The notes beneath the pieces are model-generated. The model was not told the origin of the DNA. It worked only from the letters and a program-made list of their open reading frames with translations, and made no database searches. Positions 28,161 through 35,767 of a stretch of 64,000 bases of DNA are shown here, one piece after another. The translations under genes and the position numbers were made by a program. The DNA is from Paucimonas sp. Its GTDB lineage: Bacteria > Pseudomonadota > Gammaproteobacteria > Pseudomonadales > Pseudomonadaceae. The DNA is taken from contig JAIRVG010000054.1 in the NCBI GenBank assembly GCA_031253995.1, forward strand, positions 110,321 to 174,320, given 5' to 3'. Positions within the stretch are counted from its first letter, which is position 1, and each line of letters starts with the position of its first letter.

Positions 28161-30230
28161 ATGAGTTATCAGGTTCTTGCACGTAAATGGCGTCCGCGCT
28201 CGTTCCGCGAAATGGTCGGCCAGACCCATGTGCTCAAGGCCCTGATCAACGCACTCGACAACCAGCGGCTGCACCACGCCTATCTGTTCACCGGCACCCG
28301 CGGCGTGGGCAAGACCACCATCGCGCGGATCATCGCCAAGTGCGTCAACTGCGAAACCGGCATCACCTCGACCCCCTGCGGCACCTGCTCGGTGTGCCGG
28401 GAGATCGACGAGGGCCGCTTCGTCGACCTGATCGAGATCGACGCCGCGAGCCGGACCAAGGTCGAGGACACCCGCGAACTGCTCGACAACGTGCAGTACG
28501 CCCCCAGCCGCGGGCGCTTCAAGGTCTACCTGATCGACGAAGTGCACATGCTCTCCAGCCACTCCTTCAACGCCTTGCTGAAGACGCTTGAGGAGCCGCC
28601 GCCCTACGTCAAGTTCATCCTCGCCACCACCGATCCGCAGAAACTGCCGGCGACCATCCTGTCCCGCTGCCTGCAGTTCTCCCTGAAGAACATGACCCCC
28701 GAGCGCGTGGTCGAGCACCTGACCCACGTGCTCGGCGTCGAGAACGTGCCGTTCGAGGACGACGCCCTGTGGCTGCTGGGCCGCGCCGCCGACGGTTCGA
28801 TGCGCGACGCCATGAGCCTCACCGACCAGGCCATCGCCTTCGGTGAGGGCAAGGTGCTGGCTGCCGATGTCCGCGCCATGCTCGGCACCCTCGACCACGG
28901 CCAGGTCTACGGCGTGCTCCAGGCCCTGCTGGAAGGCGATGCCCGTGCGCTGCTCGAAGCCGTGCGCCATCTGGCCGAGCAGGGCCCGGACTGGAACGGC
29001 GTGCTTTCGGAAATGCTCAACGTGCTGCACCGCGTCGCCATCGCCCAGGCCCTGCCGGAAGCGGTGGACAACGGCCAGGGCGATCGCGACAAGGTGCTGG
29101 CGCTGGCCCAGGCGTTGCCGGCCGAGGATGTGCAGTTCTACTACCAGATGGGCCTGATCGGCCGTCGCGACCTGCCCCTGGCGCCGGATCCGCGTGGTGG
29201 CTTCGAGATGGTCCTGCTGCGCATGCTGGCCTTCCGTCCGGCCGACAGCGGCGATGCCCCGGGCACGACGCTAAAGCCAGTGGGGATCAGCCAGGCCACG
29301 ACTGATTCCCCGGCGCCGGTGGCCCCGGTTGCAGTCGCCGCGCCCGTTGCCGAGCCTGTGGCAGCTCCAGCTCCAGCTCCAGCTCCAGCTCCAGTCGTCG
29401 AGGCGGCGCCTGCGCTGGCCCCTGAGCCCGAACCGGAACCTGTGCCAGAACCCGAGCCTGTGGTCGAAGCCGCGCCGGAGCCCGAACCCGAGCCCGAGCC
29501 CGAGCCCGTCGAGGAAGTCATCGACCTGCCCTGGGAAGACCCGGCCCCCGCGCCAGTCGCCGCACCACAGCCCCAACCCGCGCCGGCCCCGGTGGCCGCG
29601 CAACCGGTGGCCCCGCGTGAAGAACCGCCGCTGGACGACCAAGGCTACAGCCCCGCCGGCATGGACCGCGATGACGAGCCGCCGCCGGACGACGACTATT
29701 ACCCGAGCGACCTCGACCCGGCCGGCTTCAGCTACCTGGACGAACTGGCCACCGAGCATGCCGCCGAACTCAGCGACGAGCCTGCCCCCGAGCCGGAACC
29801 CGAGCCCGCCGCGCAGCCGGCCACCGGCCTGGCCCTGCAATGGCTGGAGATGTATCCGCACTTGCCGATTTCGGGCATGACCGGCAGCATCGCCGCCAAC
29901 TGCACGCTGATCGCCGCCGATGGCGACAACTGGCTGCTGCACCTGGACCCGAACCACAGCGCCCTGTTCAACGCCACGCAGCAACGGCGCCTGAACGATG
30001 CCCTGAACCAGCACCTGGGCCGCACGCTCAACCTGAGCATCGAGCTGATCCGTCCCGAGCAGGAAACCCCGGCCCAGGCCGCAGCGCGCAAGCGGGCCAA
30101 CCGCCAGCGCGAGGCAGAAGAGTCGATCGGGAACGACCCGTTCATCCAGCAGATGATCCAGAAGTTCGGTGCCAGCGTGCGCCACGATACTATTGAACCT
30201 GTCGACGCCGTGGTGACCCAGGGCGGATAA
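28161..30230 (+). CDS. dnaX: DNA polymerase III subunits gamma and tau
   Basis: 689 residues from the ATG at 28161 (MSYQVLARKWRPRSF, the universal DnaX start); upstream codons in the same frame are non-coding. AAA+ features: Walker A GTRGVGKT (45-52), four zinc cysteines (C64, C73, C76, C79), LIDEVHMLSSHSFNALLKTLEEPP, and sensor 1 region ATTDPQKLP. Residues about 390-560 are a low-complexity Ala/Pro/Glu linker encoded by repeats (29364-29394 and 29479-29511), followed by the tau-specific C-terminal domain that binds polymerase and DnaB helicase. I see no A6G-type slippery heptamer of the E. coli gamma frameshift. Confidence 0.97.
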   Translation: MSYQVLARKWRPRSFREMVGQTHVLKALINALDNQRLHHAYLFTGTRGVGKTTIARIIAKCVNCETGITSTPCGTCSVCREIDEGRFVDLIEIDAASRTKVEDTRELLDNVQYAPSRGRFKVYLIDEVHMLSSHSFNALLKTLEEPPPYVKFILATTDPQKLPATILSRCLQFSLKNMTPERVVEHLTHVLGVENVPFEDDALWLLGRAADGSMRDAMSLTDQAIAFGEGKVLAADVRAMLGTLDHGQVYGVLQALLEGDARALLEAVRHLAEQGPDWNGVLSEMLNVLHRVAIAQALPEAVDNGQGDRDKVLALAQALPAEDVQFYYQMGLIGRRDLPLAPDPRGGFEMVLLRMLAFRPADSGDAPGTTLKPVGISQATTDSPAPVAPVAVAAPVAEPVAAPAPAPAPAPVVEAAPALAPEPEPEPVPEPEPVVEAAPEPEPEPEPEPVEEVIDLPWEDPAPAPVAAPQPQPAPAPVAAQPVAPREEPPLDDQGYSPAGMDRDDEPPPDDDYYPSDLDPAGFSYLDELATEHAAELSDEPAPEPEPEPAAQPATGLALQWLEMYPHLPISGMTGSIAANCTLIAADGDNWLLHLDPNHSALFNATQQRRLNDALNQHLGRTLNLSIELIRPEQETPAQAAARKRANRQREAEESIGNDPFIQQMIQKFGASVRHDTIEPVDAVVTQGG

Positions 30231-30290
30231 CCGGATATCCAGCGCCGCGCCTGGTGCGCGGTGCGTCAAACAACTACCGAGGTGATTCTC

Positions 30291-30617
30291 ATGATGAAAG
30301 GTGGCATGGCCGGCCTGATGAAGCAGGCGCAGCAGATGCAGGAAAAGATGGCCAAGATGCAGGAAGAACTGGCCAACGCCGAAGTGACCGGCCAGGCTGG
30401 CGCCGGCCTGGTCAGCGTAGTCATGACCGGTCGTCATGACGTCAAGCGCATCAGCCTGGACGACAGCCTGATGCAGGAAGACAAGGAAGTGCTGGAAGAC
30501 CTGATCGCCGCCGCCGTCAACGACGCCGTGCGCAAGGTCGAGCAGAGCAGCCAGGAAAAGATGGGCGGCATGACCGCCGGCATGCAACTGCCGCCTGGCT
30601 TCAAGATGCCGTTCTAA
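30291..30617 (+). CDS. ybaB: YbaB/EbfC nucleoid-associated protein
   Basis: 108 residues, with GAGGTG six bases before the ATG at 30291. Met/Gln/Lys-rich start ([20 protein letters not shown]), then a [18 protein letters not shown] beta strand pair and a C-terminal helix, ending PPGFKMPF. The family forms tweezer-like dimers that bind DNA and is found between dnaX and recR in most gammaproteobacteria, as here. It probably cotranscribes with both. Confidence 0.95.
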   Translation: MMKGGMAGLMKQAQQMQEKMAKMQEELANAEVTGQAGAGLVSVVMTGRHDVKRISLDDSLMQEDKEVLEDLIAAAVNDAVRKVEQSSQEKMGGMTAGMQLPPGFKMPF

Positions 30618-30637
30618 GACGGTATCCCGTTACATCC

Positions 30638-30674
30638 CGGTGGGAGCACGGCCGCGAGGTCGTCGCTCCCACCG
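30638..30674. repeat. Inverted repeat between ybaB and recR
   Basis: CGGTGGGAGC and GCTCCCACCG are perfectly complementary 10-bp arms around 17 bases. It is a short relative of the REP hairpins and could form an intra-operon stem-loop. Confidence 0.65.
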
Positions 30675-30713
30675 TCGTTTCTCCCCATTCGTTGATTTGC
30701 CAGGCCCATTACC

Positions 30714-31316
30714 ATGAGTTTCAGCCCCCTGATCCGCCAGTTGATCGATGCCCTGCGCACCCTGCCGGGCGTGGGTCAGAAAACCGCCCAGCGCATGGCC
30801 CTGCAACTGCTGGAGCGCGACCGCAGCGGCGGCACCCGCCTGGCCGAGGCGTTGAGCAAGGCCATGGAAGGGGTCGGGCATTGCCGTCAGTGCCGCACCC
30901 TGACCGAGCAGGAGCTGTGCCCGCAGTGCGCCGATCCGCGGCGTGACGACACGCTGCTGTGCGTGGTGGAGGGGCCGATGGATGTGTATGCGGTGGAGCA
31001 GACCGGGTATCGCGGGCGGTATTTCGTGCTCAAGGGGCATCTGTCGCCGCTGGACGGGCTGGGGCCGGAGGCCATTGGCATTCCGCAGTTGATGGCGCGG
31101 ATCGAGGAGCAGGGGACCTTTGCCGAGGTGATCCTGGCGACCAACCCGACCGTGGAAGGCGAGGCGACGGCGCATTACATCGCGCAGTTGCTGGTGGAGA
31201 AGGGGTTGGTGGCTTCGCGGATCGCCCATGGGGTGCCGCTGGGTGGGGAGTTGGAGTTGGTGGATGGTGGGACCTTGGCTCACTCGTTTGCCGGGCGTAA
31301 ACCAATCTCACTCTGA
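30714..31316 (+). CDS. recR: Recombination mediator protein RecR
   Basis: 200 residues. Helix-hairpin-helix near the start ([17 protein letters not shown]), four zinc cysteines (C57, C60, C69, C72), then a TOPRIM domain ([18 protein letters not shown]) and the C-terminal [19 protein letters not shown]. With RecF and RecO it loads RecA onto SSB-coated gaps. The third gene of the dnaX-ybaB-recR group. Codon use shifts to more GTG/GGG codons in its second half, which I read as drift and not as transfer. Confidence 0.96.
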   Translation: MSFSPLIRQLIDALRTLPGVGQKTAQRMALQLLERDRSGGTRLAEALSKAMEGVGHCRQCRTLTEQELCPQCADPRRDDTLLCVVEGPMDVYAVEQTGYRGRYFVLKGHLSPLDGLGPEAIGIPQLMARIEEQGTFAEVILATNPTVEGEATAHYIAQLLVEKGLVASRIAHGVPLGGELELVDGGTLAHSFAGRKPISL

Positions 31317-31341
31317 ATCTTGTGTTGTTCTTCAGGGCCCT

Positions 31342-31423
31342 ATCGCTGGCAAGCCAGCTCCCACAGGGATCACCTCAGGCCTGAGCCTTGCAGTGAACCT
31401 GTGGGAGCTGGCTTGCCAGCGAT
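31342..31423. repeat. REP inverted pair (REPIN) between recR and apt
   Basis: The complement of GTGGGAGCTGGCTTGCC at 31342-31364 and the direct form at 31401-31423. It sits between converging genes, where it may also act as a terminator. Confidence 0.9.
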
Positions 31424-31439
31424 GAGGCCCTGAGGCCGA

Positions 31440-31988
31440 TCAGTATTCGCTAAGCGAAAACTCGGTCAGGCAGAACGTCTCCACCTGCGCATCCCGCAGC
31501 TTCTGCGACCCGCCCAGCTCCGGCAGGTCGATGATCGCCGCCGCTTCATACACCGCAGCCCCCATGCGCCGCACCAGGTTCACCGCCGCCAGCAAGGTCC
31601 CGCCGGTAGCGATCAGGTCATCGAAGATCAGCACCTGGTCCCCTTCGCACAAGCTGTCCGCATGCACTTCCAGGAACGCTTCCCCGTACTCGGTCTGGTA
31701 GCCCTGGCTGATCACATCCGCCGGCAACTTGCCCTGCTTGCGGAACAGGATCAGCGGCTTGTTCAGTTCATGGGCGATGATCGAGCCGATCAGGAAGCCA
31801 CGGGCATCCATCGCGCCGATATGGCTGAACTCGGCCTCGACATAACGCTCGATGAATTGGTCCATGACATGGCGCAGGCCCCGGGGCGACTGGAACAGCG
31901 GGGTGATGTCACGGAAGATGACGCCGGGCTTGGGGAAGTCCACGACCGGGCGGATGAGGGATTTCAGATCAAAGCTTTCGCTGGGCAT
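31440..31988 (-). CDS. apt: Adenine phosphoribosyltransferase
   Basis: 182 residues from the ATG at 31988 ([15 protein letters not shown]); the longer frame has no ribosome site. It salvages adenine to AMP using [22 protein letters not shown] near the start and the PRPP-binding loop [14 protein letters not shown] (about 120-133) are diagnostic. It converges on recR and lies just downstream of anr on the same strand, with 56 bases between. Confidence 0.96.
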   Translation of the reverse strand: MPSESFDLKSLIRPVVDFPKPGVIFRDITPLFQSPRGLRHVMDQFIERYVEAEFSHIGAMDARGFLIGSIIAHELNKPLILFRKQGKLPADVISQGYQTEYGEAFLEVHADSLCEGDQVLIFDDLIATGGTLLAAVNLVRRMGAAVYEAAAIIDLPELGGSQKLRDAQVETFCLTEFSLSEY

Positions 31989-32044
31989 GGAACGGGTATC
32001 CTGGTGGGCAAAACGCCCGTCAGTATACCCGTTTAACGCAGAAG

Positions 32045-32779
32045 TCAGGCTTCCAGCGCACCACCGGCCAGCGCACACAGCTGGATCGGGTCGACGATCC
32101 GCACTTCCTTGCCCTCGGCCTCGATCAGGCCGTTCTGCTGGAAGCGGGTGAACACCCGGGACACGGTTTCCACCGCCAGGCCCAGGTAGTTGCCGATCTC
32201 GTTGCGCGACATGCTCAGGCGGAACTGGTTGGCCGAGTAACCACGGGCACGGAAGCGCGCCGACAGGTTGACCAGGAAGGTGGCGATGCGCTCGTCGGCA
32301 GTCTTCTTCGACAGCAACAGCATCATCTGCTGGTCGTCACGGATTTCCCGGCTCATCACCCGCATCAACTGGCGACGCAACTGCGGCAGTTGCACCGACA
32401 GCTCGTCCAGGCGCTCGAAGGGAATCTCGCACACCGAGGTGGTTTCCTGGGCCTGGGCCGACACCGGGTAGGCTTCGGTGTCCATGCCGGACAAGCCCAC
32501 CAGCTCGCTGGGCAGGTGGAAGCCGGTGATCTGCTCCTCGCCACCGTCGCTCAGGCTGAAGGTTTTCAGGGCACCGGAACGTACTGCGTAAACAGAGCCG
32601 AAGTTGTCGCCCTGCCGAAACAGAAATTCGCCTTTCTTCAGGGGTCGCCCGCGTTTGACGATTTCATCCAGTGCATCCATGTCTTCCAGGTTCAGCGACA
32701 GAGGCAGGCACAGTGGCGCCAGGCTGCAGTCCTTGCAATGAGCCTGGTTATGAGGGCGCAGTTTAACTGGCTCAGACAT
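32045..32779 (-). CDS. anr: Anaerobic regulator Anr (FNR/CRP family)
   Basis: 244 residues from the ATG at 32779 ([15 protein letters not shown]). The four cluster ligands of FNR proteins are present: C15, C18, C24 and C117. A cyclic-nucleotide-like beta roll (about 45-120), dimer helix and C-terminal HTH ([21 protein letters not shown]) follow; the E--SR pattern of that helix is the one that reads TTGAT-N4-ATCAA. With its [4Fe-4S] cluster intact under low oxygen it activates denitrification, cbb3 oxidase and haem genes. Its own targets hemN and ccoG lie nearby with matching boxes. Confidence 0.97.
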   Translation of the reverse strand: MSEPVKLRPHNQAHCKDCSLAPLCLPLSLNLEDMDALDEIVKRGRPLKKGEFLFRQGDNFGSVYAVRSGALKTFSLSDGGEEQITGFHLPSELVGLSGMDTEAYPVSAQAQETTSVCEIPFERLDELSVQLPQLRRQLMRVMSREIRDDQQMMLLLSKKTADERIATFLVNLSARFRARGYSANQFRLSMSRNEIGNYLGLAVETVSRVFTRFQQNGLIEAEGKEVRIVDPIQLCALAGGALEA

Positions 32780-32936
32780 TTCATCGATCCTTGTGGGAAA
32801 GCACACATAGAACGCAAGGGTACCTCAGCCGGGCTACTGTAGGCCAGCTTGCTCTGTTCCGGTGCGACATTCGCTCAAGATCGCGGTTTTGACGCCGATA
32901 AAACGGCATGAATCATCTCTCCAGGCAGAACCGGCC

Positions 32937-33401
32937 ATGTTGACCGTCGACAGTAAAACGACTCGCCAGGTAATCCCTGCCGGTCCGTCCGGTGTCCGTG
33001 CAAGTCCCGTCCCAGAGGCTTCGGATCAGACTCCGGCGCCCGCCGAGAGCATCCGCGTGGATCTTTCTCTGAAGGGCCTGGAGATTTCCAGCAAGCAGCA
33101 GGCCGAAGCCGATGCCGATATCGACAAGAGCGGGCTGCCGGAGTCCGTTCGTCAGTTGCTCAAGATGATTCGCAAACTGCAAAAGGAACTGGCCGAGGCC
33201 AACCGCCAGCTCCAGGCGTTGATGCGGGATCGTTCCCTCGATCCGGTTGAAATGCAGAAGAAGACCGCAGCCTTGCAGGCCCGGGTCAGTGCCTTGTCCG
33301 CCTCGCTGAACACCCTGAACTTCGGCCTGGTCCGGGCCATGAACCAGGCCAACCTGAGCCCGGACGATGTGAACAAGGCGATGAAGTTCCTCGCGACGTG
33401 A
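32937..33401 (+). CDS. Conserved-position hypothetical protein between anr and hemN
   Basis: 154 residues from the ATG at 32937; an upstream GTG at 32862 is an alternative. After a Pro-rich disordered start the protein has a long amphipathic helical region (SVRQLLKMIRKLQKELAEAN, then a second helix with MQKKTAALQARVSALSASLN), likely an antiparallel coiled coil. No signal or membrane segment. A gene of unknown function occupies this slot in P. aeruginosa too, as I recall. Its stop is directly adjacent to the converging hemN stop. Confidence 0.75.
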   Translation: MLTVDSKTTRQVIPAGPSGVRASPVPEASDQTPAPAESIRVDLSLKGLEISSKQQAEADADIDKSGLPESVRQLLKMIRKLQKELAEANRQLQALMRDRSLDPVEMQKKTAALQARVSALSASLNTLNFGLVRAMNQANLSPDDVNKAMKFLAT

Positions 33402-34784
33402 TTAGATCACCCGCGAGAAACGCTGGCGATTGGTCAGGTCCAGGTAGGCGTCGAACACCATGCACACCGAGCGCACCAGCAGGCGGCCGGCCGGCAGCAC
33501 GCTGATGCCGTCGTTGCGCAGTTCGATCAGGCCGTCCCTGGCCATGCCTTCCAGCGCCGGCCACAGGTCCTGGAAGTAGCCGCGAAAGTCGATCGTGAAC
33601 AGGCTTTCGATGCGCTCGAAACTCAACTCGAAATGACAGATCAGGTCCTGGATCACCGCCCGGCGGATGCGGTCGTCCTGGTTGCAGATCAGCCCGCGGC
33701 TGGTGGCCAGCTGCGCGGCGTCGAGGGCGTTCTGGTATTCGGCCAGGTCGCTGCTGTTCTGGCAGTACAGGTCGCCGATCTGGCTGATGGACGACACCCC
33801 CAGGCCGATCAGGTCGCAATGTCCGTGCGTGGTGTAGCCCTGGAAGTTGCGCTGCAGGGTGCCTTCTTCCTGGGCGATGGCCAGTTCGTCGTCGGGCAGG
33901 GCGAAATGGTCCATGCCGATGTAGCGGTAGCCGGCGCCGGTCAGCTGTTCGATGGTGGCGTGCAGCATCTCCAGCTTGGCCGCCGGGGCTGGCAGGTCGC
34001 CGGCATCGATGCGCCGCTGCGGCATGAAGCGCTCCGGCAGGTGCGCGTAGTTGAACACCGAGAGGCGGTCCGGCTGCAGCTTGATCACTTCGTCGACGGT
34101 GCGGGCGAAGGCTTCCGGGGTCTGCTTGGGCAGGCCGTAGATCAGGTCGAGGTTGATCGAGCGGAACTGCAGGGTGCGCGCCGCCTCGATGATGGCGCGG
34201 GTCTGCTCCAGGCTCTGCAGGCGGTTGATCGCCCGCTGCACGGCCGGGTCGAGGTCCTGCACGCCGAGGCTGACGCGGTTGAAGCCCAGCTCGCGGAGCA
34301 GGCCCATGGTCGACCAGTCGGCCTCGCGCGGGTCGATCTCGATGCCGTAGTCGCCGGAGTCGTCGTCCAGCAGGTTGAAGTGCTGGCGCAGGTGGGCCAT
34401 CAGCTCGCGCAGCTCGACGTGGCTGAGAAAGGTCGGGGTGCCGCCGCCGAAGTGCAGTTGTTCCACGGTCTGGCCGGGGTCGAGGTGGCAGGCCACCTGC
34501 TGGATTTCCTGGGCCAGGCGCTGCAGGTAGGGCTGGGCGCGGGCGCGGTCCTTGGTGATGACCTTGTTGCAGGCGCAGTAGTAGCAGATGTTCGCGCAGA
34601 ACGGCACGTGCACGTAGAGGGACAGCGGACGGGCCGCGCGGCGGCTGTCACGCAGGGCGTGGAGGAGGTCGAAGGAACCGATCTCGCTGTGCAGTTGCAC
34701 CGCGGTCGGGTAGGAGGTGTAGCGCGGACCGGCCAGATCGTAGCGGCGGATCAGGTCGGCGTCCCATTGGAGGGCATCGTGCAT
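33402..34784 (-). CDS. hemN: Oxygen-independent coproporphyrinogen III oxidase
   Basis: 460 residues. Radical-SAM enzyme that decarboxylates coproporphyrinogen III to protoporphyrinogen IX without oxygen. The cluster cysteines are C63-X3-C67-X2-C70 in PFCANICYYCACNK; FGGGTPTFL and GIEIDPRE follow, with the C-terminal HemN domain (about 360-460). Full-length HemN type with the N-terminal RYDLAGPRYTSYPTA extension, not the shorter HemW. A perfect Anr box lies 62 bases upstream of the start, so low oxygen should induce it. Confidence 0.96.
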   Translation of the reverse strand: MHDALQWDADLIRRYDLAGPRYTSYPTAVQLHSEIGSFDLLHALRDSRRAARPLSLYVHVPFCANICYYCACNKVITKDRARAQPYLQRLAQEIQQVACHLDPGQTVEQLHFGGGTPTFLSHVELRELMAHLRQHFNLLDDDSGDYGIEIDPREADWSTMGLLRELGFNRVSLGVQDLDPAVQRAINRLQSLEQTRAIIEAARTLQFRSINLDLIYGLPKQTPEAFARTVDEVIKLQPDRLSVFNYAHLPERFMPQRRIDAGDLPAPAAKLEMLHATIEQLTGAGYRYIGMDHFALPDDELAIAQEEGTLQRNFQGYTTHGHCDLIGLGVSSISQIGDLYCQNSSDLAEYQNALDAAQLATSRGLICNQDDRIRRAVIQDLICHFELSFERIESLFTIDFRGYFQDLWPALEGMARDGLIELRNDGISVLPAGRLLVRSVCMVFDAYLDLTNRQRFSRVI

Positions 34785-34845
34785 GGTGGCATTCCCGGGA
34801 ATTGCTGCAGTGTCCGGAGTCTAGGGAGCGCCACGTACATCTGTG

Positions 34846-34859
34846 TTGATTTGCATCAA
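34846..34859 (-). promoter_or_regulatory. Anr/FNR box upstream of hemN
   Basis: TTGATTTGCATCAA is a perfect match to TTGAT-N4-ATCAA, 61 bases before the hemN start codon, which is a good position for a class II activated promoter. Confidence 0.88.
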
Positions 34860-34866
34860 GCGCGCT

Positions 34867-35550
34867 TCAGTGACCCATCAGCCAGTGCTGGTGCGGGCCG
34901 GGCAGGGTCCACAGGCCGAACAGGATCACCAGCAGGCCGCCGGCCACCCGCACCCCGCGCCGGCGCAGCAGGGCGGTGACGCGCTCGGCGGCCAGGCCCG
35001 TGGCCAGCAGGATCGGCCAGGTGCCGATGCCGAAGGCCAGCATCAGCAGGGCGCTGTGCACGGCGTTGCCCTGGCTGGAGGCCCAGAGCAGGGTGCTGTA
35101 GACCAGGCCGCAGGGCAGCCAGCCCCACAGGGCGCCGAGCAGCAGGGCGCGGGGCAGGCTGGACACCGGCAGCAGGCGCGTGGCCACCGGCTGGATATGC
35201 TTCCACAGCCCGCGACCGAGGCTCTCCACGCGGGTCAGGCCGCTCCACCAGCCGGCCAGGTACAGGCCCATGCAGATCAGCAGCAGCGCCGCCACCACAC
35301 GCAGTCCCGTCGCCAGCGGGCTGCCGGTCAGGGCCCAGCCGGCGAGGCCGAGCAACAGGCCGGCGCTGGCGTAGCTGAGTACGCGGCCGAGGTTGTAGGC
35401 GATCAGCAGGCGCAGGCGGCGGGCGCGTTGCTGCGGCGGGATGGCCAGGGTCAGGGCGCCCATCAGGCCGCCGCACATGCCCAGGCAGTGGCCGCCGCCA
35501 AGCAGGCCGAGGATCAGCGCGGAACCCAGCAGGGGCAGCAGTTCAACCAC
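34867..35550 (-). CDS. TauE/SafE-like membrane protein of the cco maturation cluster
   Basis: 227 residues with about six hydrophobic segments. The start has GGGHCLGMCGGLMGAL, a Cys/His pair in the first membrane helix that is typical of the DsbD/TauE-like family found beside ccoS and ccoI; the related WGWLPCGLVYSTLL motif opens the second half. Proposed roles for this group are export of metal or sulfur compounds; given the neighbours, copper handling for cbb3 oxidase is plausible but unproven. Its start overlaps the ccoS stop by 8 bases, so the two are coupled. Confidence 0.85.
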   Translation of the reverse strand: MVELLPLLGSALILGLLGGGHCLGMCGGLMGALTLAIPPQQRARRLRLLIAYNLGRVLSYASAGLLLGLAGWALTGSPLATGLRVVAALLLICMGLYLAGWWSGLTRVESLGRGLWKHIQPVATRLLPVSSLPRALLLGALWGWLPCGLVYSTLLWASSQGNAVHSALLMLAFGIGTWPILLATGLAAERVTALLRRRGVRVAGGLLVILFGLWTLPGPHQHWLMGH

Positions 35551-35758
35551 GGGCAGGCGGCTCTGGCTTGTCGTCCTCGACGTTGTCCTGGCCTTTCACG
35601 GCGGCCTGGTGCTTGGGGTCCTGGTCGTCGAAGAGGATGCTGTGGGCGGGACCGTCGAGGTCCTCGTACTGGCCGCTGTCCACCGCCCAGAAGAAGATGT
35701 ACACGGCGATGCCGACCAGGACCAGGGCGGCGGGAATCATCACGTAGAGCGCGGGCAT
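35543..35758 (-). CDS. ccoS: cbb3-type cytochrome oxidase assembly protein CcoS
   Basis: 71 residues: one membrane helix (YVMIPAALVLVGIAVYIFFWAV) followed by the family motif DSGQYEDLDGPAHSILFDD and a polar tail. CcoS is needed for cofactor insertion into cbb3 oxidase in Rhodobacter. It lies 9 bases after ccoI and overlaps the next gene. Confidence 0.93.
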   Translation of the reverse strand: MPALYVMIPAALVLVGIAVYIFFWAVDSGQYEDLDGPAHSILFDDQDPKHQAAVKGQDNVEDDKPEPPARG

Positions 35759-35767
35759 GTTGTCTCC

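Noticed and set aside
32893..32906. TTGACGCCGATAAA near the start of the 32937 gene considered as an Anr box
   Set aside because: Only 8 of 10 consensus positions match and the key ATCAA half is broken.
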